This document shows, in pieces, positions 16,871-25,659 of a stretch of DNA of 64,000 nucleotides (the stretch's first letter is position 1; every line of letters begins with the position of its first letter). A program made the translations under genes and the position numbers. The stretch spans positions 3,964,501-4,028,500 of the forward strand of contig NZ_CP104965.1 of NCBI RefSeq assembly GCF_025452235.1, in the 5' to 3' direction. The notes beneath the pieces are model-generated. The model was not told the origin of the DNA. It worked only from the letters and a program-made list of their open reading frames with translations, and did not search any database. The DNA is from Devosia neptuniae. GTDB taxonomy: Bacteria > Pseudomonadota > Alphaproteobacteria > Rhizobiales > Devosiaceae.

Positions 16871-19141
16871 CTAATGCCCTGCCGCTGCTGTGGCTTCGGC
16901 CAATGGTACCTTGGCTTGAAGGATCGCCAGTTCCATGCTGCCCTTCTCCATTTCCTGGTCGTGCTTTTCTTTCTGGGCAACGCGCTGCAATTCAGCCAGC
17001 GCCGCCTTGTCAGCGATATCCTGATTGCGGGCCCGGCTAGCGTCTGCCGCCTCTTGCTCCTTGATTTGCAGTTCAAGAGCTTCCCGCTGCTGTTTGGACT
17101 GAAGCGCCTGCATGCGCTCGGCGTTCTCCACATGGGTGCGCTCGGCCTCGGCAGCGGTCTTCTGCGCATCCGCCTGGGCTGTCGTGGCTTCAATCTGCGC
17201 CTTGGCCTCTGCCGCCTTGGCTTCGGCGTCCTGCTTGACCTGTTCGGGTGGCGGGCCCTTGGGCTGGCTGGCCATGCCCTTCATCTGATCGGTGAATTCC
17301 TCGATCACCTGGGCGAACTGGCGCCCGGTGCGGAACACGCCATTGATGTAGTTGATCATCTGTCCCGCCACGGGGGCGATCTGCGGCACCTGCTGCACCG
17401 CCGGCACCAGCTGGGCGAACAAGCCCGTCATGCTGGTAATATACTCGGTGGCGCGTTGCTTCTGCGCGTTTTCGTCTGGAACGATGGTCGAATCCGTCTC
17501 GATGTCGAGCACGAACGGCCGCAACCGCTGGTCCTTCAGCAGCTTCATGACCTGATCGATGGTCACCGTGGCCTTGAGCTGGTTGACCTGATCAAGGATG
17601 GCCTTGCCCTTCTGCATCGCCTCTTCGATAGCCTTTTGGGCCTCTTCGGGGTTCTGCTGCGCCATCGCCTGTGTTTCAGGCTTGGCCATCTCGGCATCAA
17701 CCGCGGCTTTCATCCGCTTGGCCTGGTCTTCCAGCGCCTTGACCTGTTTGGCCACGTCGGCATCGGTCGGCATCTGCATCTGGGCCATATCGAGCAGCGT
17801 GGTGCTGTCGAATTCCTCGGCCATGATCTCGGCGTGGATGCGCGTCACATCGCGCGACACTCGCACCATTTCGTCCTGGCGGTCCCTGATCCGGACAGAG
17901 CCAGTCTGGGCCTTGAGTTCCTGGGCACCCAGCGTCTCGTTCGGGTTGGTCGCGCCGCGCAGAATATCGCTGATCCCACTGACCTCGTAAACGTCCTGGA
18001 TGAGCTGCTGGCGCAGCTTGATCAGCTGGGCAATCGTCGAAACGATCTGGTCGATTGGCCACCAGACAATGAAGTCCTTGGCGGCACCGTCACCGGTGGC
18101 CGCCCAATTGGAAATTGGGATCAGCACGACATTGTCGGAAGCGGCCTTTACCGCCGCCTCAATGGCGTCCCCGAGCTCGCCAGCGCCAGATGGATAGAAT
18201 CCACGAACCTTGACCGCCTCGGACAGCGCGGCCATGCGGGCGGTCAGTTCGTTGATTTCCTCAAGCTGGTCCCGGTACTGCATCACGTCGGGGACGGGCA
18301 CCAGCGATTCAGGCTGACGCGTGCCATAGGCCGGTTCAGGGCATGGGAAGAAGTCATCCAGCGTCAGGTGCGGCTTGGCCTCGTCCAGAACCTTGTCGCA
18401 GCCCTCGGTGACCCACACGACCTTGTTTTCGGTCTTGCTCCACAGCTCCCACACCTTGGCCGTGAGGCGGCGTCCCAACTTGTCGCCGTTGACATCCTTG
18501 CGGGTGGAGTAGGTGGCTGACTGATAGACATCGCCGGAGTGCTTCAGGAAGCGCTTGCGCATTTCCTTCTTGGTCAGATAGCCGGCACCCGCCACCCAGC
18601 CCACTTCAGCCCAGCAGCGCGCCATGTCATGAACGAAGTCACGGCGGAACTTGAAGTCTACGCAGACCTTCTTGCCCTTCCCCGCCTCGTCTTTGGTTTC
18701 ATAGCGCGGCCACAGCACACCACGACCCAGGCGGGCCAGGTCGTTGCGCACCAGCTTCATGGTCCGGTCAAGGTGGCCAGTCTCAAACGAGACGGTGACC
18801 GATCGCTCCAGCAATTCCGACGACATGCGCGGGATCGGCCGGCGGTCCTGGAACCGGGGCATGATCACTGGCACCGGCGGCCGTGAATAGATGGATGGCT
18901 GCAGGGTTTGCAGGTTGGCCCAGAACAGCGACATTTCGCGGTCACGAGCCGTATTGGCCAGCTTGGAGAGGTTGGCATAGAGCTTATCGATATTGTCGCA
19001 ACGCTCATTCCAGTCCCGGAAATAGGCTTCCGATTCCGTAATGAGGTTCAGCCAGCCGGTCGCACTCTTGGCATCGGCGGCCAACGCGGCGCCGTCTACG
19101 CCCTCGGCGTCGTCGATGTCGTCCACGTCGGTTTCAGCCAT
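16871..19141 (-). CDS. Portal protein, P22 type
   Basis: 756 residues, close to P22 gp1 (725). Residues 1-480 include motifs of P22-like portals (ARDREMSLFWANLQTLQPSIYSRPP region, PTYG-like FPCPEPAYG, and the helix GISDILRGATNPNETLGAQELK). The C-terminal third (480-756) is a long Ala/Gln/Glu/Lys coiled coil, comparable to the barrel of P22 portal. The start codon overlaps the terminase stop by one base. Forms the dodecameric DNA channel at one capsid vertex. Confidence 0.88.
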   Translation of the reverse strand: MAETDVDDIDDAEGVDGAALAADAKSATGWLNLITESEAYFRDWNERCDNIDKLYANLSKLANTARDREMSLFWANLQTLQPSIYSRPPVPVIMPRFQDRRPIPRMSSELLERSVTVSFETGHLDRTMKLVRNDLARLGRGVLWPRYETKDEAGKGKKVCVDFKFRRDFVHDMARCWAEVGWVAGAGYLTKKEMRKRFLKHSGDVYQSATYSTRKDVNGDKLGRRLTAKVWELWSKTENKVVWVTEGCDKVLDEAKPHLTLDDFFPCPEPAYGTRQPESLVPVPDVMQYRDQLEEINELTARMAALSEAVKVRGFYPSGAGELGDAIEAAVKAASDNVVLIPISNWAATGDGAAKDFIVWWPIDQIVSTIAQLIKLRQQLIQDVYEVSGISDILRGATNPNETLGAQELKAQTGSVRIRDRQDEMVRVSRDVTRIHAEIMAEEFDSTTLLDMAQMQMPTDADVAKQVKALEDQAKRMKAAVDAEMAKPETQAMAQQNPEEAQKAIEEAMQKGKAILDQVNQLKATVTIDQVMKLLKDQRLRPFVLDIETDSTIVPDENAQKQRATEYITSMTGLFAQLVPAVQQVPQIAPVAGQMINYINGVFRTGRQFAQVIEEFTDQMKGMASQPKGPPPEQVKQDAEAKAAEAKAQIEATTAQADAQKTAAEAERTHVENAERMQALQSKQQREALELQIKEQEAADASRARNQDIADKAALAELQRVAQKEKHDQEMEKGSMELAILQAKVPLAEATAAAGH

Positions 19142-20676
19142 TATAGATTGATCCTCGATCCTTTCGCCGGCATCGGCATGCCTGGCAGCGGCACCGTGCC
19201 GGGCTCAGGCTGGCGGGGTGGCGGCTTCTTGACTGGCTTCAGCCATGGCCGCGACATGCAGGCGTAACGGACCTCATCACCGGGGTGATCTTCCATGTGG
19301 GTGTTGAGGTCTTCGGGGTTGTCTTCGTCGTGCTGCAACGCCGGAATGGTCCGGATTGCGTGAATGCAGGTCTCATAGAAGAACAGCAGCGCCTTGCCGT
19401 CCTCATCGCCATCGAGCCGGGCTCGTAATTGGTCCCACCCACCCATGGCACCGCGTCGGGCAACACGGGCATTGTCAGCGCGCCGGAAGGTCGCGCCATT
19501 GCGTCCATTCGTGCCGCGCATGATGCGTTCGGCAATTGAGGGGCCACCGTCCTGGCTGAAGGCCGCCGGGTCCAGCACACCATAGGAGATGGTGTCCTGC
19601 TGGTCCCGGAGCCGCACCCCTGCCCCGACATTTTCGGCGTTCATTTTTAGCCCCTTATCGGGGATGAACTTGCCTTCATTGTCATTGGCAACGCCGTACC
19701 ATTCCCGGTATCGGATCAGCGCGCCGCGCGGGATCACGACACTGCGGCCCACCGTGTTCAGCACCGTGGTTTCTTCCTCGGCCACGGCATACCAACCGAA
19801 GCTGAAGGGCTTGGCAGAGCCCCAATCGCCAGCGCGGAAGCGCAGCCAGTGAGCAGGGATATCGAACGGCTTGATGACGTGCCGGTCCTTGCGGAAATTG
19901 TCGAAGAACGCGCCTTCAACAATGTCCCAATCGCCGTACCGCATGGCTCGTACTAGCGTTTCAGAGCCAAGGCCCATCAGGCGGTCTTCATAGCCGGGGT
20001 CTTGCTCGTCCATGCTCGGGTTGTCTTCGAGCTGGGCCGGAATGTACTGGCGGAGCATGCCGCCTTCAGACGTGGGCGCCCTATAGACCTTGAGCGGCGT
20101 GGCGCCATCAATGAACGTAGTCTTGACGAACTGATGGCCAATGCCGCCTGGGTTCGCCCCGCAGATGATCCGAGGGAATGTTCCCCGATATTGCTCCGGC
20201 ACCGTGATGCCAACCATGCGGACACGATTGCGGAGGAAGCGATAAATCTTGTCGGTGAAGTGGGTCAGCTCATCGACCAGCAGCACGTGAATTTCCGCGC
20301 CCTGGTATTTGAACCGGTCCTTCTCGTCCTTGCAGTGGCAGAGATAGATCTTGCTGCCGTTCCAGAACCTGATTTCGTCTTCCACGATGGTGCAGAAGCC
20401 GCAGGCCACCCAGCCCGCCAGCAGCGCCCGGAAGCCCTTGGGGCCTTCCATGTGGTTCTTGACCAGGTCGTCGCGAATACGGCGGAACAGGTAGACTTGC
20501 AGGCCGGGGATGGCCGAGCACCAGATGATCGCCGCAATGCGCATCAGGTGCGATTTGCCGCCGCCGGCTGCCCCGCCATAAAGGATCTCGGTGGCGGCGC
20601 TGTTAAAGGCCGTGAGCTGCTTGGGATGCAGATCAAGGTCTAGAACAGCGTCAACCGCCGTTGCTGCCGCTGCCAT
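19141..20676 (-). CDS. Terminase large subunit
   Basis: 511 residues. The ATPase half has a Walker A motif GGAAGGGKS (residues 34-42), a Walker B segment HVLLVDELTHF (about 130-140) and a coupling region ICGANPGG (about 170). The C-terminal half is an RNase-H-like nuclease with an acidic residue in RAGDWGS (about 285) and YGVLDPAAF (about 375). It overlaps the small-subunit gene by 26 nt and the portal gene by 1 nt. Drives DNA packaging. Confidence 0.92.
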   Translation of the reverse strand: MAAAATAVDAVLDLDLHPKQLTAFNSAATEILYGGAAGGGKSHLMRIAAIIWCSAIPGLQVYLFRRIRDDLVKNHMEGPKGFRALLAGWVACGFCTIVEDEIRFWNGSKIYLCHCKDEKDRFKYQGAEIHVLLVDELTHFTDKIYRFLRNRVRMVGITVPEQYRGTFPRIICGANPGGIGHQFVKTTFIDGATPLKVYRAPTSEGGMLRQYIPAQLEDNPSMDEQDPGYEDRLMGLGSETLVRAMRYGDWDIVEGAFFDNFRKDRHVIKPFDIPAHWLRFRAGDWGSAKPFSFGWYAVAEEETTVLNTVGRSVVIPRGALIRYREWYGVANDNEGKFIPDKGLKMNAENVGAGVRLRDQQDTISYGVLDPAAFSQDGGPSIAERIMRGTNGRNGATFRRADNARVARRGAMGGWDQLRARLDGDEDGKALLFFYETCIHAIRTIPALQHDEDNPEDLNTHMEDHPGDEVRYACMSRPWLKPVKKPPPRQPEPGTVPLPGMPMPAKGSRINL

Positions 20677-21109
20677 TCAGATTGATCACAGGCACCAGTT
20701 CGACCCGGCCGCCGTGTTCCAGCTCCAGCTTGTCGCCATACTTCTTGGGACGCATCTTACCCGCTACCCACTGGCGCGCAGCAATCCGAAGCTGAGAGCG
20801 GCGCAGTGCTTCGCCATTCTCCATCCAGCCAATGCTCTCGCCGTCGGCGTTCTTGCGCTCCATCCAGTCGTTGCAGCCGTCGTCGGCAATGTCGATCATC
20901 TCATCGACCAGGGCATCTGCCTGGGCTTCGCGTGCGCGCGCATACTGGTCGCGGAACGCCTCATGCTGATCGTCTGCCAACCAGCGGAATACAGTCGCCT
21001 TATCGGGCATATCCTCATCGGCACAGATAGTGCGGAGGCTTTCGCCATCAGCGAGCCGTTCGCAAATTCGGTCTGCTGTCGTCTGATTGAATTTGCTGGG
21101 CGCTGGCAT
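20651..21109 (-). CDS. Terminase small subunit
   Basis: 152 residues from MPAPSKFNQ, chosen because GAAGGGACC precedes it; a longer reading frame extends upstream but has no good ribosome site. Residues 8-50 form a helix-turn-helix (ADRICERLADGESLRTICADEDMPDKATVFRWL), as in DNA-recognising small terminases. The rest is helical (oligomerisation) and ends in a basic/Gly-Ser tail. It is the first gene of the leftward late operon, with a divergent micro-peptide gene upstream. Confidence 0.82.
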   Translation of the reverse strand: MPAPSKFNQTTADRICERLADGESLRTICADEDMPDKATVFRWLADDQHEAFRDQYARAREAQADALVDEMIDIADDGCNDWMERKNADGESIGWMENGEALRRSQLRIAARQWVAGKMRPKKYGDKLELEHGGRVELVPVINLNGSGSNGG

Positions 21110-21291
21110 GCTGGTCCCTTCGGCGGTCTGAGCGCTCGAAACGGTTATGGGTGGGTTCGCGTGTCGTTTGCCGACTAAGGTGTGGGCGGGGCGGCAACGC
21201 ACGATGAGAATGCGAGTTATCCGGCCCGGTTTAGGTTGCAGAGGGCAGTAAAGCGGTATCAATAGACGACCAGCATCAATTGGAGGCGCAC

Positions 21292-21366
21292 ATGCCTAGC
21301 TGGTTTATTCCCCTGCTCCTGACCGTCATCGCCGCAATTTTACTGTTCATCGCTGACCGGTTGTAG
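21292..21366 (+). CDS. 24-residue single-helix membrane peptide
   Basis: A very short frame, MPSWFIPLLLTVIAAILLF followed by IADRL, preceded by a clear TTGGAGG ribosome site 5-6 nt before the ATG. Nearly the whole peptide is a transmembrane helix. It is rightward, divergent from the terminase genes, and lies 58 nt upstream of the DUF4145 gene. It could be a toxin-like or regulatory micro-protein. The strong ribosome site and perfect hydrophobicity are the only support. Confidence 0.5.
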   Translation: MPSWFIPLLLTVIAAILLFIADRL

Positions 21367-21424
21367 CTTGTTCTTTGCCAGCACCTGGGCGAATGCTTCA
21401 TGACGTTGGTCTGGGAGGACGAGC

Positions 21425-22081
21425 ATGGCAAATGTTACAGCTGTCACAGTTGCTGGCGGCTACCAAATGGGGCACCAATTGATGGACGTGCCCCGTTGCC
21501 CACATTGTGGAGTAGCCTCACCACATCTCGCCAGAGAATGGGCGAGTGTCGGCCCTACCGCCCGAGTTGACGGGAAGAAAGGAACATATTGGGCGGCATT
21601 CCGCTGTGCGACCTGCGGTGGAGTCACAACGGGGACTGGCGACATCGGCGGAAATCCCATGAAGTTCTCGACAGTTAAGCTTTACCCCGAACCCCGTTCA
21701 GCCCACGAAGACCTGCCGCCGATGGCGAAGCAATATTTGCAGCAAGCATACGAGACCTTGCATGCACCCGATGCGGCGGCGATGGTCGCCGGCAGCGCCG
21801 TAGATGCGATGCTGAAGGCTCGAGGGCTTATTGACGGCAGTCTCTACCAGCGCATCGACGAAGCACTAAATCAGAACATCTTGACCAAAAACATGGCTGA
21901 TTGGGCACATGAAGTTCGCCTTGGCTCCAATCGACCTCGGCACGCTGACGCCAGTGGACCCCACGTCACGGCCGATGAAGCACAGCAATCGGTGAACTTT
22001 GCAGAGGCCCTGGGGAACTTCCTTTTCGTGCTTACCGCGCGCATAGAGCGCGGAATTGAGGCGGCGACAAAGAAAGCATAA
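21425..22081 (+). CDS. DUF4145 domain protein, phage cargo
   Basis: 218 residues. The N-terminal third has two zinc-ribbon pairs (CPHC at about residue 25 and CATC near 62). Residues 100-205 form the helical DUF4145 domain (ARxLFE-like segment AMVAGSAVDAMLKARGL, then WAHEVRLGSNRPRHAD). In other bacteria this domain occurs alone or fused to restriction-like enzymes and is often found in defence neighbourhoods. It is rightward inside leftward phage modules, preceded by GGGAGGACGAGC, so it likely has its own promoter and is expressed in the lysogen. Confidence 0.75.
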   Translation: MANVTAVTVAGGYQMGHQLMDVPRCPHCGVASPHLAREWASVGPTARVDGKKGTYWAAFRCATCGGVTTGTGDIGGNPMKFSTVKLYPEPRSAHEDLPPMAKQYLQQAYETLHAPDAAAMVAGSAVDAMLKARGLIDGSLYQRIDEALNQNILTKNMADWAHEVRLGSNRPRHADASGPHVTADEAQQSVNFAEALGNFLFVLTARIERGIEAATKKA

Positions 22082-22184
22082 CGCCTGCTGATTGAGACGC
22101 CTCAGAGGTCCGGATCAACAGGCCTGTTTTTCATCTCAACGATTTTGAACTGATCCCGCGATTGAACGCAGGTTCCAACGAAAA

Positions 22185-22200
22185 GCCCGCCGAAGCGGGC
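22185..22200 (-). terminator. GC hairpin terminator after the YHYH gene
   Basis: GCCCGC and GCGGGC pair around a 4-nt loop (UUCG when read on the minus strand), followed on the minus strand by TTTTCG. It lies 11 nt past the YHYH stop and may also slow rightward transcription from the DUF4145 gene. Confidence 0.7.
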
Positions 22201-22210
22201 CTTTGATTCA

Positions 22211-22348
22211 TCAGTGGCAGTGATAGCCGCCGGTTTTTGTCTCGTTGTGGCAACCGTCTTTGTTAAGACCGCCGCCGTGAGCAAAAACTGTGGTTGAGAT
22301 AGACATACAAAGCAAAGCGGCCAGAGCCACCGAGACGATCTTCTTCAT
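22211..22348 (-). CDS. Small secreted YHYH-domain protein
   Basis: 45 residues from the MKKIVS start. Residues 1-23 form a Sec signal peptide (MKKIVSVALAALLCMSI, cleavage after VFA). The mature part HGGGLNKDGCHNETKTGGYHCH contains two Cys and four His, the signature of small YHYH proteins, likely metal binding in the periplasm. It is flanked by terminators on both sides, so it is a stand-alone unit. Such genes are scattered in prophages and chromosomes; function unknown. Confidence 0.7.
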   Translation of the reverse strand: MKKIVSVALAALLCMSISTTVFAHGGGLNKDGCHNETKTGGYHCH

Positions 22349-22439
22349 TGGAATCCCCCATGCAATGGCGGCATCATGAAGATTGCTACCCAATAAGCAA
22401 CAGCTATCGTGGGGCAGAGGTGACTACCTCCGGATATAA

Positions 22440-22465
22440 TTAAGGCCCGCCGAAGCGAGCCTTAA
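22440..22465 (-). terminator. Hairpin terminator at end of replication module
   Basis: TTAAGGC and GCCTTAA form a 7-bp stem around a second GC-rich inner pairing; on the minus strand it is followed by TTATAT. It lies 53 nt past the stop of the 380-residue protein and would end the leftward replication transcript. Confidence 0.6.
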
Positions 22466-22518
22466 AGTCCGACGCAAAGCGCCACGTTGCACCTATTTGA
22501 CCTGCTCTGTTCCCCGTG

Positions 22519-23661
22519 TCAAGTACCCGATTTGTTCCCACCAACATCAGCGCTGTCCACCGTGTAACGGATCAGATTAGCTACCTGCTCGATAAGAGCG
22601 TCGGGAACTGGTGCAAATGGGGGTGGCAGATCGCATTCTACTGGATTTTGCCGGTTGGCCGTGCCGTAAACGGCATGCCGATGGAACACAACATTGCCGG
22701 CGCCGTCGTGGCGGTAAAACTTCCCATCCTTAACGCGATAGTTGCCCTGCTGCTCGGCCTTCAGCCATCGGCCGAGAGTGATCATGTTGGCCTCAGAAAG
22801 GGCTTCTTTCATCACGCCGATCCTATGGGCCTGTTCTCGCATCTCGGTCACGATACCCTCCATCGCGCGGAAAAGTACCTCAAGGTCGTAGTTGCGGTCC
22901 TTTTCGTCGATAGAGAACGCGGCGTTGATCATTCGCTGGGTGAGAGCCGGGATTATCCGCTCCGGGCTTTCGCCACCGCGAAAGAACTCGCGCCCAGCTA
23001 AAACGCCGATGTTTGTACTAATTGTCCTATAGATTGGCGCACTCACCTTACGAGTGCGCGTCCAAACCAGCGCCTCCGCCTCGGTATCCCGGAAAGTGCT
23101 TTCAACCGTAAGAACGCCGTCGCGCTTGAGAACAGCCGTGTTAATCAGGTCCAGGATGTGGTGCATGCCCTGCCAGAATGACCGCTTGGAATCGCGGTAT
23201 ATCATCCAGCCTTCATAGGCCTTGATCTCGTCCAGAGCCGCGACAAGTTCCTTTCGAACCGTCATCAGGCCGAGTTTGCGACGCAGCAGTTCACTTCGCT
23301 TGATCGCAGCTCGGAAATGATTAGCCCGGTAGGTAAAAGCCTGACCGTATTGCTTCTCACCGCAGTTCTTCCCAACGAGGATGCGGCTGCCGTCCTGATA
23401 CCGCAGCACGAACCCTATGTTGTGGTTGGCCGCATTCTTCTTGCAGTGGCGGCATCGGACCATGCCGACCGTGCTCTGCCGCGTATCGTACTCGAACTCA
23501 AGTTCGGGCACCTCTGCCCCTTCAGGAAGCGCAGCCAGCAACTGTGGCAGGGCCTCCGGATTATCGTTTCGGAAATTCGTCTTGAGAATTTCACTATCAG
23601 TCTTAGTTTCCCAGAAGCTGGTGAAATCCCCGGCCCCAGTGACCTTGTTGGTGAAGATCAA
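22519..23661 (-). CDS. Hypothetical phage protein with zinc-finger-like cysteines
   Basis: 380 residues, not recognised as an enzyme. Residues 69-76 (RCRHCKKN) and a later KNCGEKQYG (about 100) give a C-x2-C...C pattern that could bind zinc together with His 83. The remainder is helical. It is the last gene of the leftward replication module, ahead of a terminator. A role in DNA binding or recombination is possible, but not shown. Confidence 0.65.
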   Translation of the reverse strand: MIFTNKVTGAGDFTSFWETKTDSEILKTNFRNDNPEALPQLLAALPEGAEVPELEFEYDTRQSTVGMVRCRHCKKNAANHNIGFVLRYQDGSRILVGKNCGEKQYGQAFTYRANHFRAAIKRSELLRRKLGLMTVRKELVAALDEIKAYEGWMIYRDSKRSFWQGMHHILDLINTAVLKRDGVLTVESTFRDTEAEALVWTRTRKVSAPIYRTISTNIGVLAGREFFRGGESPERIIPALTQRMINAAFSIDEKDRNYDLEVLFRAMEGIVTEMREQAHRIGVMKEALSEANMITLGRWLKAEQQGNYRVKDGKFYRHDGAGNVVFHRHAVYGTANRQNPVECDLPPPFAPVPDALIEQVANLIRYTVDSADVGGNKSGT

Positions 23662-23808
23662 CGCTATTTCTGCCTTTCCGTTGATCCGCTAGGCCTTGAC
23701 GTTCCTGCCGAATCCATGAGAAGGCAGGTGTGCAAAACGATCTTGTCCCAGCGGCAGGTTACATACAGAATTTCATACCCGCAGCCTAAGAATCGGCGGC
23801 GGGTATTT

Positions 23809-24693
23809 CTATTTTGCGCTCGTTTTGTTCTCATTGATACTGGCACGGCCACGCAATCCACGGACACCTGGTGATTTTGCATCACCTCGTGCCCTCCTGG
23901 CCGCTTCGTCAACGTAATGGCCCCTATGACCGGCCGTTTTCCCGAAGCGGAAATGCTGCGCGGCGGCCTCCAAAGCGTCCTTGACCTCTTGGGCCACCAT
24001 GGACACCAGTCGGCCCGTGGCGCCAGCCTCGCCACCGCGCTGGGTCGCGATGGTGCGTGCGGACACCCGGCCGACAATGACCCGTTCCAGGAGGTTTTCG
24101 GCCACGTCGCCAATTGCCAACTTCATCGCCCGGTATTCCCGACGGGCCTCATCCCCGGCGACCAGCGCGCCATCTTGTGACGGTCCGGACTTGTCTACAT
24201 AAGGCGCAGAGTAGTCCGTAGCGCGGGCACCGCCGATCTGCCCGCGTTCATAAAGCGACAGAAAGCGGGCCGCAGCCATTTCGTGGTGGGTCTCCCGATT
24301 GGGGTAGCGCGAGAAGCCGCCAATGTACTCATCCATAGAGAAACGGGCCTTGGACTTACCCACGTTCTCCATGTCAGGATTCTTCTCCTTCTGGTGAAGA
24401 AACTCGGCGTCGGTCATCAGCGGCGCATCAACGATTTTTTCTTCGGGCGGCGGGGCGGTGGGACCAAGGTCAACAATCGACCGCAAAGAATCGATAATCG
24501 CCTGGTTTCGCCGCAGCTCTGCAGCACTTCGGGACAGAGCTCGGAAAGCTACGCTGAGCTCATCGTGGGCAGCATGAAAGTTCGTGTGGTCCGCATGGTA
24601 GGCGGCCAGGAGTACCTCCCGTTTTGACCGAGCCCGAGGGAGGCGCCGGGTCGCCTGCTGGAATGTAAGTGGCTTTTTGGGCTGGATGGTCAT
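23809..24693 (-). CDS. Hypothetical protein with DUF6456-like C-terminal region
   Basis: 294 residues. The N-terminal 120 residues are basic and helical. Residues 135-265 resemble the DUF6456 region of alphaproteobacterial replication-associated proteins: a helix resembling ARFLSLYERGQIGG, a conserved DYSAPYV patch, a long helix with GDVAENLLERVIVGRVS, and a terminal helix DALEAAAQHFRFG. It lies downstream of the DUF1376 gene in the replication module. Family assignment is from remembered pattern and is moderate. Confidence 0.55.
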   Translation of the reverse strand: MTIQPKKPLTFQQATRRLPRARSKREVLLAAYHADHTNFHAAHDELSVAFRALSRSAAELRRNQAIIDSLRSIVDLGPTAPPPEEKIVDAPLMTDAEFLHQKEKNPDMENVGKSKARFSMDEYIGGFSRYPNRETHHEMAAARFLSLYERGQIGGARATDYSAPYVDKSGPSQDGALVAGDEARREYRAMKLAIGDVAENLLERVIVGRVSARTIATQRGGEAGATGRLVSMVAQEVKDALEAAAQHFRFGKTAGHRGHYVDEAARRARGDAKSPGVRGLRGRASINENKTSAK

Positions 24694-24753
24694 GAACGGT
24701 CTTTCATCTCGGCGTGGGTCTGTTGGTAATTTTCGATCTACCGCGCGGGGCTG

Positions 24754-25659
24754 CTATGAGTTGGCGGGGCGCTGTTTCCATTCAGCCCAGCCGACGCCGT
24801 CGCCCGGCTCGACCAGTTCTCGGGGCGCCCGGCATCCCACAGCGCCGGGCAACGGGCCCCACTCAATCGTCGACCATTTCTTGTTGGTGCGTGCATAGGT
24901 CAGCCGCTTCCACCAATCCTCCGGGCCGCTGGCAGCGCCGCTGGCAAAGCCCTCAAATCTGCGCTTGCTGAGGTACCGACAAAAGTGAATTGGGGGGTGA
25001 TTGGGATCTGCCTTGAGGAAGGCGCGATAGCCCGAAATGGACGGCAGCACGGTGGCGCGTTCGTCCGGCGTGAGCTTCTTCCACTCTGGCAGCGCTTCGG
25101 CTTTCGACATGTTCGGCGTAGTTGGGAAAGCCCGCCATGCAGCTTCGAAGTCGTCTGGATAAGCGATCCTCTTTCGAGACGGTTTCGGAAGGTCTGAAAC
25201 GGCTGTTTCGGACAAAGAACCGTTAGGTTCTTTCTCTACGATAGTAGAGTTGGTTATGGTTGCATCGGCTTGGCAATCACCCTGCACTGCCCTAGCATCA
25301 CCTCTATCGTTATTTTCCAAGGACTTAGGGCCCCACCGCTTGGAAGCTTTGTCGCGCGCAGCCTCAGCACGTTTGTGAGCCGCCACGCGCACTTCCAACT
25401 GCTTCTTTTGGGTCCATCGATTGTCAGAACCGAGTTCCCAGAACGCCATGATCGTGGGCCTGATCCGCTGCCAGGTACGTGGGTCTACCTTGGCATATCG
25501 CGCTAGTATCTTGTCGTCATTGGGCAGGCTCGGTACGCCCCTGGTCCGCCACGCGACGATGAGCAGCATCAAGTATGCACCATGCTGCTGGGCATCCAGA
25601 TGCAAGGTGTCTGCCAGATAGGCGTCAGTTGCGAGCGGCATGTGGGGAAACTCAGCCAT
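24754..25659 (-). CDS. DUF1376 (YdaU-like) replication-initiation-type protein
   Basis: 301 residues from MAEFPHMPLATDAYLADT, which fits the DUF1376 N-terminus and overlaps the helicase stop by 8 nt; the upstream ATG adds 14 unlikely residues. Residues 1-90 form the DUF1376 winged-helix (LSADQHGAYLML-like segment LDAQQHGAYLMLLIVAW). A variable linker (110-175) contains two tandem hairpins at DNA level, and the C-terminal 130 residues (FEAAWRAFPT, KKLTPDERA) resemble the C-terminal part of phage O-like initiators. Likely a helicase loader or origin-binding protein. Confidence 0.72.
   Translation of the reverse strand: MAEFPHMPLATDAYLADTLHLDAQQHGAYLMLLIVAWRTRGVPSLPNDDKILARYAKVDPRTWQRIRPTIMAFWELGSDNRWTQKKQLEVRVAAHKRAEAARDKASKRWGPKSLENNDRGDARAVQGDCQADATITNSTIVEKEPNGSLSETAVSDLPKPSRKRIAYPDDFEAAWRAFPTTPNMSKAEALPEWKKLTPDERATVLPSISGYRAFLKADPNHPPIHFCRYLSKRRFEGFASGAASGPEDWWKRLTYARTNKKWSTIEWGPLPGAVGCRAPRELVEPGDGVGWAEWKQRPANS
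25214..25249. repeat. Two abutting perfect hairpins inside the DUF1376 gene
   Basis: AAAGAACC-GTTA-GGTTCTTT (25214-25233) is followed without gap by CTCTAC-GATA-GTAGAG (25234-25249). Both are perfect stems with 4-nt loops, placed in the linker part of an initiator-like gene. Possible replication origin, by analogy with lambda, whose origin lies in gene O. Confidence 0.6.

Noticed and set aside
16763..18520. 585-codon open frame opposite the portal gene
   Set aside because: Antisense shadow caused by high GC; composition is His/Leu/Arg rich without domain, and the portal gene on the other strand is clear.
23770..23800. Hairpin ATACCCGC...GCGGGTAT as a terminator
   Set aside because: The U-rich side is on the plus strand, where no gene is transcribed; kept out for lack of a role.
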